Below are positions 1-12,640 of a stretch of DNA of 64,000 nucleotides, one piece after another. Under the pieces are notes generated by a model. That model searched no databases. It was not told where the DNA came from and worked only from the letters and a program-made list of their open reading frames with translations. The first letter of the stretch is position 1. Each line of letters opens with the position of its first letter. Both the position numbers and the translations under genes were made by a program. The stretch is from the NCBI GenBank assembly GCA_038503035.1, contig JAVSML010025187.1, positions 124,001-188,000 on the forward strand, written 5' to 3'. The DNA is from Crocodylus rhombifer. Taxonomy: Eukaryota; Chordata; Crocodylia; Crocodylidae.

Positions 1-262
1 CTACCCGTGGGTCACGACCCGAAAGTGGGTCACAAGAATATATGACAGGGTTGTGGACCGACGTTAAAAACGGATCAACAAACTTTGACTATGGATTCTC
101 CTTTAAAAAAGAAAAATGCGGGAAACCACGGCTTTTCCCCTGCAGGCTGGCAAACGTCCGGCTTGCAAGGGGCTGCTTGGGGCGCCTATCCCACACACCC
201 ACCCCCTGCCCCACACACTGTTTAAAAATGGGTCCTCGTACAAAAACGGTTGAGAACCACTG
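1..262 (-). mobile_element. hAT-like non-autonomous DNA transposon, truncated by window start
   Basis: The right end is GGTTGAGAACCACTG, the reverse complement of the CAGTGGTTCTCAA type terminal inverted repeat common in hAT/Charlie-like elements. Positions 8-36 (GTGGGTCACGACCC...AGTGGGTCACA) match the reverse complement of 35061-35088, so this is a second, oppositely oriented copy of the element at 34783-35103. The other terminus lies outside the window. There is no coding capacity. The family assignment rests on the terminal motif only. Confidence 0.6.
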
Positions 263-1174
263 CCCCACGGCACTCCAGCTTTGCGGCAGTCACCAACTGT
301 GCTGCAAGAAAAGCCTTCGCCAGGCTTCGGTGCACAAGGCTGCCAGCCAGCTAGTCACCCCTGAGGGGATCAGGAGAGGAAGGAAGCCAGACAACCACCC
401 CCCAAGGGCCGGGGCTGAGGGAGGCTCCTAGGTGTCACCCCAAAAGAAAGTCGTAGAGTGGGTGACGTGAAGCGAGGGTCTCAGGCCCCCGGGGAGAGGG
501 ACAGGGAGTGGGCCCCAGGAGAGGGGCAGCCGCTTGCTTCATGGGGAAGTTTGAGGTTCATGAGTCAGGAAAAGTCTTGGGGCCCAGATGAGCCCCAAGC
601 TGCACGCAGCTCCACCTGGTTTGCCTTGCCACACCTCCCAGCTCTCCTCTCCCTCCTTCCCCGCTTCCACAGCTCCTGTCCCCTCCTCCAGCTGCGCTGC
701 CATAGTGTGACAGGCGGTGAGCAAGCGAGGTTATTTTGGAGCCATAAAGTTCCTTCAGCTCGGGAAGCACCGAGGGCCGTGAGGAAGAAACTGCTTCTAA
801 ACGGCAGGATTTTCCTGCTCATTTCCCCGGGGGGCTCTTGGGGAGAGGGATTGTAGCGGTCGCCGACGACGAGTGCACCTCATACAGCGCAACACGGTCC
901 AGCGAACACGTCGTGAGCTTACGTAGTGTCTCGGGAAAGGGCTGACGAGCGGAGCAGAAGGGCTGGCCGGCTCTGGAGGAGCAGCGCTTACACACACAGA
1001 GCCTTTGATCTCCAAGGAACCTGTCCCGAACCGGCCCAGAGCAGCAAGGACCAAGTCACTGCCGCCCCACCGCTGGAAGGGAGGTGGTCTCAGGGAGCCA
1101 CGTCCATATACCAGAAGCCAGCCTTCACTAGCAGCCTCAAGGAGAAGCCAGGGAGGGTGAGGGGCTCAGAGCTT
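263..1174. other. Intergenic, no gene seen
   Basis: No exon, RNA gene or recognisable repeat was identified. Open frames here are short and show no family resemblance. A CpG-dense patch lies at about 845-960 (about 14 CpG in 115 bp), unlike the CpG-poor surroundings. Confidence 0.5.
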
Positions 1175-2400
1175 CGTAGTTTCATAGTAGTTTGGGGTCA
1201 GAAGGGACCTGAACAGATCATCTAGTCTGACCCCCTGGCCACAGGCCAGATCACACGACCCCAGACAGGTGTTCATCCAACCTCTTTTTGAATTTACCCA
1301 AGGTAGGAGCAAGGACCACTTCCCTAGGAAGTTGGTTCCAGATCCTAGCCGCCCTAACAGTGAAATAATGCCTCCTAATCTCTAATCTGAACCTATTCTC
1401 CATCAGCTTCTGGCCGCTGTTCCTCATCACCCCACGTGCTGCTGGGGGGAATAGGGCCCTTCCTATTTGCCTTTGATCTCCCCTAATGAGTTTGTAGGCA
1501 GCCACCAAATCCCCCCTCAGCCTCCGTTTGCCGAGGCTGAACGGGTTCAGGTCCCTCAGCCTCTCCTCATAGGGCCTGCCCTGCTGCCCTCCAACCAAGC
1601 AGGTGGTCCTCCTCTGAACCCTCAAGGCAGGCCACATCCTTCTTAAAGCGCGGTGCCCAGAACTGGATGCAGTACTCCAGCTGTGGCCTGACCAATGTCG
1701 CGTAGAGGGGAAGTACCACCTCTCTGGACCGGCTTGAGATGCATCTTTGGCTGCACGACAAGGTGTGGTTGGCTTTGCTGGCTGCGGTCTGGCATTGGCG
1801 GCTCATGTTCATCTTGGAGTCGATAATGACTCCAAGATCCCTTTCCACCTCTGTGCTCACAAGAGAGCTCCCCAGCTTGTATGTGTGCTGTGGATTCCTT
1901 CTCCCCAGGTGCAGCACCCTGCATTTGTCTACAGTGAGCCCCATCCTGTTACCATCCGCCTACTTCTGTAGTCTGTCTAAATCTAATTGCAGCCTCTCTC
2001 TCCCTTCGAGCTTGCCTACCTCTCCCCACATCTTGGTGTCATCAGCAAACTTGGTCAACGTGTTTTCCACCCCCTTGTCCAAGTCACTGATGAAGATGTT
2101 GAACAGTGTAGGCCCCAGGACTGAGCCCGGGGGGACCCCACTATTCACATCCCGCCAGGTCGAGTATGACCCAGCCACCACCACTCTCTGGGTGCGCCCC
2201 ATCAGCCAATTTTTGACCCATCCAACTGTGTAGGCATCAATGCCACAGTCACTCAACTTATTAATGAGAACGGGGTGAGAGACAGTGTCAAAGGCCTTCT
2301 TAAAGTCCAGAAAGACTACGTCCACGGCAACACCATCATCCAGCTTGAACCATCCAGTTTTCAAAGGATGCACTGAATCCATTTCAAGCCCTTTTGCAGC
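1175..2400 (-). mobile_element. CR1 LINE, 3' part with reverse transcriptase remnant
   Basis: Read on the minus strand this is the C-terminal half of a CR1 ORF2 followed by its 3' UTR. A continuous frame at 1960-2382 shows RT motif A ([13 protein letters not shown]), motif B ([11 protein letters not shown]) and the catalytic motif C (KFADDTK). Downstream, after a frame break, follow the CR1 hallmarks LGVIIDSKMNM and [15 protein letters not shown] at 1567-1944, then the YEERLRDLN region at 1251-1637. The 3' end is near 1175. The element is 5' truncated and frame-broken, so it is not mobile by itself. CR1 encodes an endonuclease/RT that copies its own RNA into the genome. Confidence 0.93.
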
Positions 2401-2406
2401 TTAAAG

Positions 2407-2708
2407 CAATGGTTCTCCACCTTTTTTAGGCTCAAAGCCCCTCTCAGAAAATGCCAGCTCTTCATTTGCACTTAGTTTTTGACTACAGAAAAGTGATAGA
2501 GTAATTCTTTCATTGCAATGAACTCAGAAAAACCCACAGCTGGTCACAGCGTTTTAGCACTATGCATTCCTATCTGAAAACTCTGGGTTAATCTTGTAAT
2601 TCACGTTTGCATTCCTCATTGTGCTAACATTGCGTAGTGCCCTGCAGCACCCTTGAAAGCATCTCCAGGCACCCCAGGGTGTCGCTGCACCCTGGCTGAG
2701 AATCACTG
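2407..2708. mobile_element. hAT-like MITE, about 302 bp
   Basis: The ends are CAATGGTTCTCCACC and GGCTGAGAATCACTG, imperfect inverted repeats of the CAGTGRTTCTCA type used by hAT elements. The 8 bases flanking each side both begin GCTT (GCTTAAAG left, GCTTGCAC right), a weak hint of a decayed 8-bp target duplication. The element abuts the 5' break of the preceding CR1. It has no coding capacity. The hAT superfamily is inferred from the termini. Confidence 0.55.
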
Positions 2709-5700
2709 GCTTGCACGTTGCATTGTCAGGTGGAAGTAGCTTGCACTACCTTCAGACACCTGAGCCATGCAGCATTCACAGCCACATGCGAAGGAGGTTT
2801 TTTTTCGTGGGGACATTCACACACAGTCACAGCAAAGCTACCCTTCGGATGGGGAGATTCCTCCTGGGGAACTCCTCCTGGCATATTCATGAGCATGGCA
2901 CTGCCCTGATCTGGCCCTGCAGAGCTTCTATGCCCCTATGCCAGCCTGTCTCCAGGGGACCCTGAGAGTTGGGCTGAGTTGCAGCTGGCAAGATTCAAGT
3001 CCCAAACCACCACCAAAGTGTGCTCAGTGCAAGCTTTGCTGGGGAGGAACAGCACAGGGACAGGGGTTCCCATAGGCGTGTGTTGCACAGTCTGGGAACA
3101 GCAGGACAAAAAATGTTCAATCACTAGGCTACCTGCCTGGCTCAATAAGGATGCTAGTATCAGAGAGAAACCCAAGTCACCCAATAAGGCCAGAGGCAGC
3201 AGAGGGAGGCACCATGGTCCAGCAGACTGAGGACAAGACTGGGCAGCAGGAAATCCCAAAGCCCAATTTACCTTATCCCCTGCCTTAGTTTCCTCTCCAC
3301 ATTATGGACAGGCAGCCTTGCCTCTCTGCTTGGGAGGCCAGTATCAGAGTCCTTGCTTGCAAAGCGCTATGAAATCTCTGCAGCTCCTCCTGCCCTGGGT
3401 CTGAGCTCATCTGCCATTGGGGTCCTTCCCCATTTGTCCTGATCTTCAGCACGGCAAGCTCACTGCAGGGCTCAGGCTAAGCAGTATTGATGGCATCACT
3501 AATTACATCACCATAAACATAGTTTATGGTGATGTAACTGCTGTCAAGTCCATGTCTGAGCCTTACTAAATCACTTTGTGCTGCTGAAAGAGCACAGGCA
3601 TTCATCTCACTAGCGTCTCAACAATCCCTCCCTTCGTGGAGGCCGGGGATCCAACTATCCACCCATGTATCTCTCTGCTGATCAACCCGACCTCTCCCGC
3701 TGTTCTTCCCCAACAGTCTGTCTGAGAAGGTCTCCTTTTTGGTCAGGCCTGTGCCCCTTTGGGTTGTTAAAAGGTCTCATCAAGGAAATCCCCAAGTGAA
3801 AGTGCTGGGGCTGACAGAGTGCAAGATGCAGGGTCAGAGGAGCTGGGAAGGCTCCACAGGTGGAGATATCAGAGCCCACATCAAACTTCTGCAGCGCAAG
3901 GTGAGGAAGTTTCCTAAATTCCCTGAGATGGAGACCAAGCAAGCAAGTCTTCCAAGCAACCAGAAATTTCTGGGCACTGCCCACCCTTTGTCCTGCTCCC
4001 AGACTCCCCACACCCCACTCAGCCATCACGATGAGACATGCAAGTGCCACGCAGAGACCCAGAACTACCTAAATCCCTGTCCTGCAGGAAAGGGGGTGCT
4101 CGAAAGGAGGCTGGAGAAGCTGCTTAACTCTATGCAACAGGAAGACCGTTGGGAGAAGGGCATAACACTTTGCATGTGTAAGCAGAGCCAGCAATTAGAC
4201 TGTGGAGGCCCAATCCCCTGAATGAGTTGCACTAACTTCCTCTGTGTTCCTCAGATAATTTCCCCGGCTGCTTGTCCTGAAGCCCAGCTCTGCCCCCTCC
4301 CCCAGCCTGCCCTCCCCTAAAACACAGCACAACTGATGCTCTCATTTAGGGCAGGAGCCCAGCCACCTGCAGCAATTTATTCCCCAAGCCCCACCCTGCC
4401 TTAGTAGCTTGTCCAATGACAACTCCAGGCACCAGGCCAGAATCACAGGTTACATTTAAGGGGGTCTTGTGCCAGCTGGCCCTCTGCAGGGCTTGGCCCT
4501 TGGCTCCAGTGATTTGGGGTCTGCTTGGGCATTTGCTGTAATGCTTCTCAATGCAAGCAGCTGAGCTGCAGTTTTCACTATGATCTCTGGGGCCGGAAGA
4601 GGAACAGACAAGGACTCCAGTAACAGCTCCAGGAGCTGGTAGGGTCCATTGGCTGTACCGCAAGAACATTATGCTTCTGAATGCTGGTGTCCCCCCAAAA
4701 TGTCCAGGGGATATACGCTTCTCCCGAACCTGGTTCCCTACCAGCATCTGCCAGGATCCCTGGAGCGAGGCCCTATTGGTTGTTGCTGTGGCTGGTCGCC
4801 TCCATCTCCTAATCATTCTGCCTTGGTATGATGCCAGGGCCTTCATGTCACTCACAGGCTCTCCTGAGCAAAGGCCTTGCAGATTCATGGATTGGGAACC
4901 CTGCTCAGAGGCCATGGAGGAGTTCATGTAAATCAAGAAGCGACTCCAAAGGGACACGAGCAAGCAGACAGCCAACGTGCCCCTGCACCCAGTGTTTGGT
5001 TTGGCTCTGTGTGCCTCCTGCATTGGTGCAGCCAGAGCCCCTGCCAGGCCCCTCATGGAGGGTGTCGACAGATGTTCTGCCAGACTGAACCAGCACAGCA
5101 GGAGTTGCACTTCTTGGATGGAAACTGCTCTCTGAATGCTCCACACATATATGGTACCTTCGGTTGGTCTGTCTCGCAGTGCTGTGCAGAGAGGAGTAAA
5201 GGAACCTTATCCCCATTGTGCAGGTGGGTAAACTGAGGCACACAGCAGGGTAGCACCAAGGTCACCAGTGAGCAGCAAAGCCTAGAAAAGGAAGCTGATC
5301 TCTCGTCTCTCATCCCAGTGATGCCCAGAAAGGGGCACTTGTGACAGGTGAGAATGAGTGGCGGCCAGGAGACTGAATTATCCCAACCAGAGTTGGGAAG
5401 ACATAGAAATGGCACCTGTTCCAATGGCCCATGGCCAAAACAGTTCAGCCTGTGGCCCTCTCCATCTGGTTCTTTCATCAGTATCTGTGCCCGTCCATGC
5501 TCACACCCCAGACAATCACTGCAGACAGCATTCCCCACTTGCTCCAAGGACAACCGTTCCCCCAAACCTTCACCGTCTCGGTGACACTCTCCCCTCCAGC
5601 AAGTGAGAAAGTTATTGCAAAAAAAATAAATAAATAAAAGGATGGCAATTTCTGAGCTGAGAGCTCTTGAAAAATCTCCCCGCCTCGTTCTTGCTGAGTG

Positions 5701-7489
5701 GTGCTCAGCAGAACTCTTAATGCTCCTGCTCAGGAGAAAAGGAAACTGCAAGGCAGATGGGATCTCTCAGCCAACGAAGAAAATACAATGAAGGCTGCTA
5801 AGTGCCAGCCAAGATGCATGTACAGAGCCATAGCCCACATTCCAGCAAACCCTAGCACAGCGGATCTCCTGCTGAAAGCCCATGCAGCTGTCAGGCCCAA
5901 CTGTAGTATTTCCCTATGTGTCAAAGGAAAATAGCAGGAAACCTGTGTTTTGAAGGAATGGATGGAGTTCACCTGATGCCATTACTGAAGTCACACTACA
6001 GAGAGACCTGGTCTCTCCTCCAGAGTCAGTAGCTTCCTCTCCCACAGCCCATCCTCTGGGAGTTAAGCCAGTGACATCACAGCAACTCCCCCAGTGATGT
6101 CACAACCACCAGAGTACGATGCCACTGAGGGCATTGCCTCATCTGACTCTGTGGGAGATTCTCAATGTGAAACCATGCCCACTTACACTCATCAAATGCC
6201 AATCTTTATAACATTGGTGCTATTTGGTACATGCCCAGGGTATGCCCAGTGCTGTTTATTGATGTATACCCAATGTCTTAATAATACCTATGTTACATAT
6301 TTTTTCGCATCTGGCTTGCACAGATTGGAAACAAGTGTGCAGAGCAGGGCATGTTTTCAAGACGGAGGCCCATAGCCCTGTCGGAAGTAGTATAGACAAG
6401 CCCTGAGTGAGCTGGGTTGGGGACAAGGTTGAGTATAAAACATGCAATGGTCACCAGTATTTGAGGAAACCTGCCCCTCAGATATGACCTCTGATAGCTT
6501 CCAAAGACAAGAGTGAAGGGAGTTCTGGATGCAGGGTCTTGAAAAAATCTGTCCCTTGGACTGGTAAAAACCAACTCTGAAATCAGAATTCAGCAAATGA
6601 AGAATTGTGGATCACTGGTTTGCTGATCTGGGGACCTAAACAGCTTGCATGCATTGCTTAAAGACGATGGTCCAATCTTCAGGGATGCTGCTATCTGCCA
6701 GCAGGAGCTCACCCATTTAGAAATCAAGCTATGTTCCTTGGCACCTGAGTGTTTCTTAAAATGAAATAATGTAATTCATTCTGTTCAGAGGTTCCTCCTG
6801 CTTCAGTCCTCTTTAGAGATACCATGGTCATGGATCCTATTAAAAATGCCAGAGGAAGTTTGGGTTAGAATTGATGGGTGAGAGATGAGCTAGAGAGTTG
6901 AGAGAACACCAAGGTTTGAGTTCGCATACCCATATACATTGCTTTTGCCACGGTGGACTTCTACCTTGGAGTTCCAATGAACACCAAATCTCAAACCCAA
7001 GTCCCTATACGTGGGACTGGGAAATGGCTTCCATTTCTTCATGTTTGTCACTCCCAGTTTCACCCAAAGCTCTGCCCGGCTTTGCAGTTTGAACCTCCAC
7101 AAGGCATCAGGGGAACCTGATTCAAGCCTGAAGTGTGTAACATAATCTAAACCTAGGCAAGCTTTAGCCTCTCGTGGATTCGTTAAAAATAAAAGTTTGC
7201 ACAGCTCCTGTGAGGAAGCTCAACTCTTCCCTAACATCGTGATCCCGATGGCAGCACAGCAGCTGAGCCCCCAGCAAGTATTTAAAAATAGCAGTAAAAG
7301 TTGCTCAACCTTCCCTCCTTCTGGTCCTATTGGAAAAATAGCTTATTAGCTAATAAAGGGTTTAATTTGCTGTGGGTTTTTGTGGAGAACTTACAAAGGA
7401 AAGACAAACCAAAGAACTAAGCTTTGCAGGTACTTGTAAAATGGTGAGGTGTAGAGTCATCCTTCCCTCTTAACAGACTGAGCACCATA
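2709..7489. other. Intergenic, no supported gene
   Basis: No splice-bounded conserved reading frame or RNA gene was recognised. The longest open frame is 266 codons on the minus strand (4346-5146). It contains no motif I can name and has long competing frames on the other strand, so it is not called. A perfect hairpin at 3503-3537 is listed separately. Confidence 0.5.
3503..3537. repeat. Perfect 16-bp inverted repeat with 3-nt loop
   Basis: The left arm TTACATCACCATAAAC (3503-3518) and right arm GTTTATGGTGATGTAA (3522-3537) are exact reverse complements around the loop ATA. Pairing does not continue outward. No transposon termini were recognised around it. The loop is too short for a microRNA precursor. 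Confidence 0.9.
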
Positions 7490-8530
7490 CAGTCACAGAC
7501 CCATGGGGTGGAAAGGATCTTGAGGAAGCATCTTGTTCAACTCCTGCTCAAGGCAGGATCATCATTTCTAAACCATCCCAAGTAGAGGTTTGTCTAACTT
7601 GCCCTGAGAAGCTTCCATGACGGAGGTTCTGCAACCTCCCCAAGCGATCTGCTTCAGTGCTTAACCACCCTGGTAGTTAGAAAGTTCTTCCTAATATCTA
7701 GTCTACGTCTCCCTTGTTGCAATTTAAGCCCATTATTTCTTGTCTTATCCCCTGTGGACACAGAGAACAATTCACCATCCTCTTCATAATACCCTCCCCC
7801 CATTCTTCTGTAGACTAAACCCAATTCTTTAGACCTTTCCTCCTACATTAGGTTTTCTACACCACAGATAATCTGTGTTGCTCTCTGGACTCTCCAGCTT
7901 GTCCACATTTTTCTTTAAGGTGGACACTACTCTACAGGAGACCTGAGTAGACCTGAATGAAACAGAAGAATCATTTCCCATGACCTGTAGATGACACTCC
8001 TGATAATGCATCCTGCAATTCTCTGTTTTCTTTCCAACAATATTACACTGATGACTCATACTCAGCTTGCCATCCACTATAAACCCCAAATCACTTTCTG
8101 CCCTACTGCTGCATTCCCCCTATGACTTTGCACTTGTCCTTATTGAATTTCATCCCTTTTATTTCAAATCATTTCTCCTATTTATCAAGATAATTTTGAA
8201 TCTTAATTCTGTCCTCTAAAGTGCCTGATGCCCCACCCCACTTGGTGTTATCCACAAATTTAATAAATGTACATTCAGCTCCATCCTTTGAGTCATTAAT
8301 GAAGACATTGCACAGTACCATCCAGCACACCCAGCTCCACAAGGATTCCTCTCATCTCCAGGACAAGCATTTGTCATACCTGATTTTCCATGGATACACA
8401 AATAAATTATGCCTTTCAATGGTGGGTAGACGATATTTAAAGCTTTACTAAATGCACCCATTTTTCTGCTCTTTACCTCAAGCAGGTGGGCAATGACTTC
8501 ATCAGAAGGGTTTAGTCTCAAATTTGGGCG
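7490..8530 (-). mobile_element. CR1 LINE, old degenerate 3' copy
   Basis: On the plus strand this starts with a 3'-end signature (GGGGTGGAAAGGATCTTGAGG, then a CAACTCCTGCTCAAGGCAGG block) and continues through the usual CR1 3' UTR phrases into remnants of the RT region. Examples are GCACTTGTCC near 8130 (the KCKVLHL segment) and TTGGTGTTATCCACAAATTT near 8243 (the KFADDTK segment). Frames are heavily broken, so this is an older insertion than the copies at 50-63 kb. The left and right limits are approximate. Confidence 0.8.
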
Positions 8531-9307
8531 AATACTGAAAACTTAGCTTGGTTTGTACACGCAACATTTTTTGCCCTTTTTTGTGCTACAACGCTGTGAC
8601 TGTTTGCACAGGTAGGTTTTCCAGATGCTTTAAAAGTCTTTCTGGTGCATTAAAGTAAAACTCCTCAGAGTTTAGTTTAGTTTGGCTCATGGTAAATTAA
8701 AACACCACCTCCATGGAGTTGTTGCAAGCAAACACGAAGGCACTCAAAGATGTGTAATGCACCCCTTTGTCCACCAGATGGTGCTGCAACTTTTTTGTAG
8801 TTCACCCCTTCCAATTGCTTCTGCTTTTGAATTACTTCTACTTCTTTTTTTCCCTCCTGCTGTTTGCCAGTTCCCTGCTTCCACAACTGCGTGGCAGGGT
8901 GAAGGGTCAGGGCCCAGGCTTCATTTGTCTGAAAACCTCATGAGTGCAAACACTGATGCAACGTTCCAAAATAAACAAGCTTAGATTTTATAAACCTATT
9001 TAATTTAATGAGGATTAAACCCTGTAGGGTCTACAGGCACCTGAAATGCTGAAGAGGCTTTGAGCTCCATACCTACAACACCATGAAACGTTTGTCTCCT
9101 GCTCCCCTGGCTAGATACTGGACATAAAACCAGGAAGGAAACAATTTCCCCTCTTGTGGAACGCTTAGATTTCAAGAACTGTCCTGTTCCCCACTAGAAT
9201 GAAAGCAAAACTTTTTGAAGCTTCATCACAAATCATGGTAGTTAACAGCATTACTCTGAAGGCAGACAAAAGGCAGGGCAGGGTAGCATCTTTGGCTCCT
9301 ATACAAG

Positions 9308-9395
9308 TGCTGGTTCATGTTATAATTCGAGCACATTGGAGCAGACTTGATTAAGTGAGTCCGCTCCACATTCTAATTTGAACACTCCAGCGTAG
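9308..9395. repeat. Imperfect palindrome, probable DNA-transposon core
   Basis: The sequence from GTGCTGGTTC to GAACACTCCAGC is roughly its own reverse complement: GGAGCAGACTTGATTAAG on the left pairs imperfectly with CTTGATTAAGTGAGTCCGCTCC toward the right. Such near-symmetrical blocks are typical of MITE interiors or ends. No flanking target duplication was found and the family is unknown. Confidence 0.35.
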
Positions 9396-9569
9396 CCTCA
9401 CTGTCACGTGTATAATCTTCCAAAACATTTTAAAATGTTTAGATAAAGCTTCTCACAGCCATTTTTAAACACAAGGAGGCTTAATACATGTGATGGTAAG
9501 GCATTTTAATTAGAGCAGCTGTCTGGGAACTACTCTGATTACCCCACCCCGACCATGTATAGGCAGCCC

Positions 9570-9640
9570 CTGAGACTACTTGATTCAGAGGCATGAGCTT
9601 TCATAGGCAACCATCGGCTTCATCAGATATTTCATCAATC
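9570..9640. repeat. Unclassified reptilian interspersed repeat fragment
   Basis: The phrase GCATGAGCTTTCATAGGCAACC followed by GGCTTCATCAGAT resembles a repeat common in turtle and crocodilian genomes (variants of GAGCTTTCGTGGGC...CTTCATCAGATG). I cannot name the family with confidence. It may be another piece of the family seen at 12560-12640. Confidence 0.4.
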
Positions 9641-12039
9641 TGCCTCACAAAGAAAGAAAGGGAAGAGTGAGAGGGAAAGCAGGAGCACACCAGTAGCCTG
9701 GTGGTGGATTTGGAAGATTTCAAGTCTTTGTTCTGTGTCACATCCCAGAAAAAACACTCAAGCCGCAAGCACTACTGGCTATTCCAGTGGGGAACTGTCT
9801 CCTTCTGGCCTTGACCAGAAATCCCACCCTGGGTCTGAGACGCCTACCCCAGTGGAAGTTCCACCCCAGCCTGTGCATTCCCATGAACAGTTTCTATTTT
9901 AGTAAATCAACATTTTCCAAGGAAAAACAGTTTCAGCAAAAAAAAATTCCAACCAGCTTGGTCTGGAAGCAACATCAATAGGTCCCCAAGTAAGATGCTT
10001 TCCACCCCCACAGCCAGAAGGTTTGCAGGCTTAGCAAAGAAGGAAGACTGGAGGGGAAAAAAGTGGAGAACTTTGCTGTGCTGGGGCCAAAATGAATATT
10101 TCACTGGGTTTGAATTTGATTGTGTCTTCTCATGTTGTCTAAATATCCTGGGAAAGTATGGGCTTTTGTGCAGAGTTTATTCAAACTGTGCTTTGGTCCT
10201 TTTCAATGAGCTTAACTCCATGTGCGATGTCTTGTAGGAAATACCTCACTGCTTATCAAGGCCGTATAGTTGGGTCTGTATGGGGAGTGCTCAGCGAACA
10301 GATATATGAGCAATTTATTGTGAGGGGAAAAGCATGTACAAGAGCAGTTTTCACAGAGCAACTAATGCTATGTTGAGTTTATCCTGTGGTAACTTGTTGG
10401 TATGTTCACCCTCTTACAATCAAACTCCAGGATTTTTTGATGTAATAAATCCTAAAATGGTTTGTGGGACAAGAACTACTGTTTAATCCCAGAATGCCAT
10501 AAAATGCACCTGAACTATGGTCCCAGGTTTGCATCATTGAATCAATGGCAGAAAAGCAGCAGTGCATTCAGCTGCTCACTAAACCCTAATTAGAAGGGTG
10601 ATGTGACTGTATATATGCCAATCCTGAGATATTTCTGTTCCAGGACAACCCTAAGCACAACTTGTCCAGGGACAAATGCAACATCTATCCCTAACCTTGG
10701 TAGTGGGGTCAGTGCTGGCCCTTCTTCGTATGTGGTTATGCTTGGTTACAGCTTCAGGACCCCTCTAAAGCAGATTGTCATCTCACCTCTATCCTTCTGC
10801 CAGCTGATCGGTGAATGTAGGTGCCAGGGTCCCAGAAATAACCAGGGCTAGGGGAAAAAGTGAGGGGTAGATATCTGATGCCTCCAGTTTCCTGTGGTTC
10901 CAACTCCCGTAGTTGTTTCTCAAGCCCCTTTGCTCGGTCCGTACCCTGACACTTGAACACTGCTTCCTTATTGTTTTCCTCTTTGGGCGGTATATGTGAG
11001 GCCTGCTCCTCTGAAACCCATTTCCCCTAGCTACTTCCTGGACAAGCAGCCACCGGCCAGGGATACATAAAATCAGCAGGCCCTGCCCTCTCCAGAAGAA
11101 CCTGTTAATTGGCATCTATTCATAGCAACAATTATAAGGACATTAAATGTGCATTTATATCAAGTCACCTCCGTTCCCCAGCAGGCAGCTCCTGCATTCC
11201 TCATCAAGAAGCAATCTGTGGAAGGGAAGGGAACGGGCCGTCCATAATGGAGCTTGTGCAGAGGCTGCTTGCTGACGTTCCTAATTCTCATAGATTTGTT
11301 TCTGGTTCTCAGTGTTATCACAGCCTGGGTGTGGAGAGCTTTCTGAGACATGAGAGGAACAGCGATGTGGAGAAGGACTCCAACGCTTCTCGGGTCCAGG
11401 CATTTAACTGATGACCTTATCATGTGCCACCACGTTCTATCAGGCCCGATGTAGCCTTCGGCACAGGCTGTGTTAGTGCTCTAAAGAGCAAGGGGCTGAC
11501 TGGCAAGAATAATGCAGGCAGCAGCTTCACGCTTTCTGCTCCACACCACCGATGCATCTCAGTTGTGATCTGCTGCCACCTCCGACCCCCACTCGTCCAG
11601 TCCTACGGCCATCAGACAACCCTGCCAATGCATCTGTGCCATGATCTGCAGCAGTCCCTGGTACCGAGCATCCCCACACAGCAATTCATCGCCTGCAGCA
11701 GCATCTCCTACTGCAGTCCTGAGCTTTCTTAAGCCAGAAGGACAGTGTATTATGTGACAGTGCAGAAATACCATCACTCAACAGTTAAGATGAACCCAGC
11801 TCCATGCTATTGCACCATGACTGGAGCTGGGAACAGCTAAACATTGACAGCTTATCCAAGTAAGCACTTGTAGCTGAGAGGCAAGGAAAAGCCACAGCAA
11901 GCTCAGCAAATGCTGCCCTCAGCACTTCTCCATCTTTATGTCCCCTTCCAGAGGGACTAATACCTCTCACAACCATTTAGGTACCGTAGGTAACTTGACA
12001 TCTCCTCAGACAGCCTTTTGAAAAAATAAAAAACAAAGG

Positions 12040-12375
12040 CCCCTTGCTTTGTCAGAAGCTCTTGAGAAAAATTCTGGGCAATTAGTGGAGCATAAGAAGA
12101 TTTATAATTGAAATGAAGTTTGAAGCACTACAGGCAGCTCTCTCGGAAGATATTTCTCAGAGAGAAAAAAATAGGGGGAGAGAGGGAGAGAACTAGTTAC
12201 AAGAGTTTAAAAATCTCTCCTAAAACCCCATTTAGTTTAACATTGCATGATAGTTTTCATAATTCAGTACAAAGTGCAATGCTCTTTAGTGAGTCCATTA
12301 ATGACCCTTTAATTTACTCTGCCTGGGATGAATTCATAAAACATTTATGTTCCATTTACGCAGGGTTTTCCTGAG
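12040..12375. other. AT-rich repeat-free stretch, candidate conserved noncoding element
   Basis: No repeat or exon signature is visible. The stretch is rich in homeodomain-type words (CAATTAG, TTTATAATTGAAAT, CCATTAATGACC, TTTAATTTA) and lacks CpG. This is the look of ancient vertebrate noncoding elements, but conservation cannot be tested here. Confidence 0.3.
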
Positions 12376-12559
12376 ACTCTGCAGGGCAAGTCACCATCCA
12401 GGAGCAGGTGGGATGAAATGGAGGGCATTTCCTGCCCACAACCCTCCCTCCCTCTCTGTTCTCCCCCCTCTGCACCTCTGAGGGTGCCTCTTAATTTTGC
12501 TGGAGAAGCTACAGGGGCCTTGGAGGGAAAGGGGCCATCTTATGACCCTGACGTGTTAA

Positions 12560-12640
12560 ATATAGAGACATAGTTAGCCGTGCTAGTCTGAAGTCAAGTA
12601 GAAGGCAGGCTAGCTCTGCATCTTATAGACTTATCAAAGA
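12560..12640. repeat. Unclassified reptilian interspersed repeat fragment
   Basis: The sequence AGTTAGCCGTGCTAGTCTGAAG followed by AGGCAGGCTAGCTCTGCA and CTTATAGACTTAT matches a phrase that recurs in turtle and crocodilian DNA (TAGCCGTGTTAGTCTGTAGTC). I do not know the family name for certain. It runs directly into the alternating purine-pyrimidine tract that follows. Confidence 0.45.

Larger units (their letters stand above)
8531..12040. other. Intergenic, no supported gene
   Basis: Open frames are short and unstructured. Two repeat traces are listed separately (9308-9395 and 9570-9640). The rest looks unique. Confidence 0.45.

Noticed and set aside
3503..3537. Hairpin as a microRNA precursor
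   Set aside because: The stem is only 16 bp with a 3-nt loop, too small for Drosha/Dicer processing.
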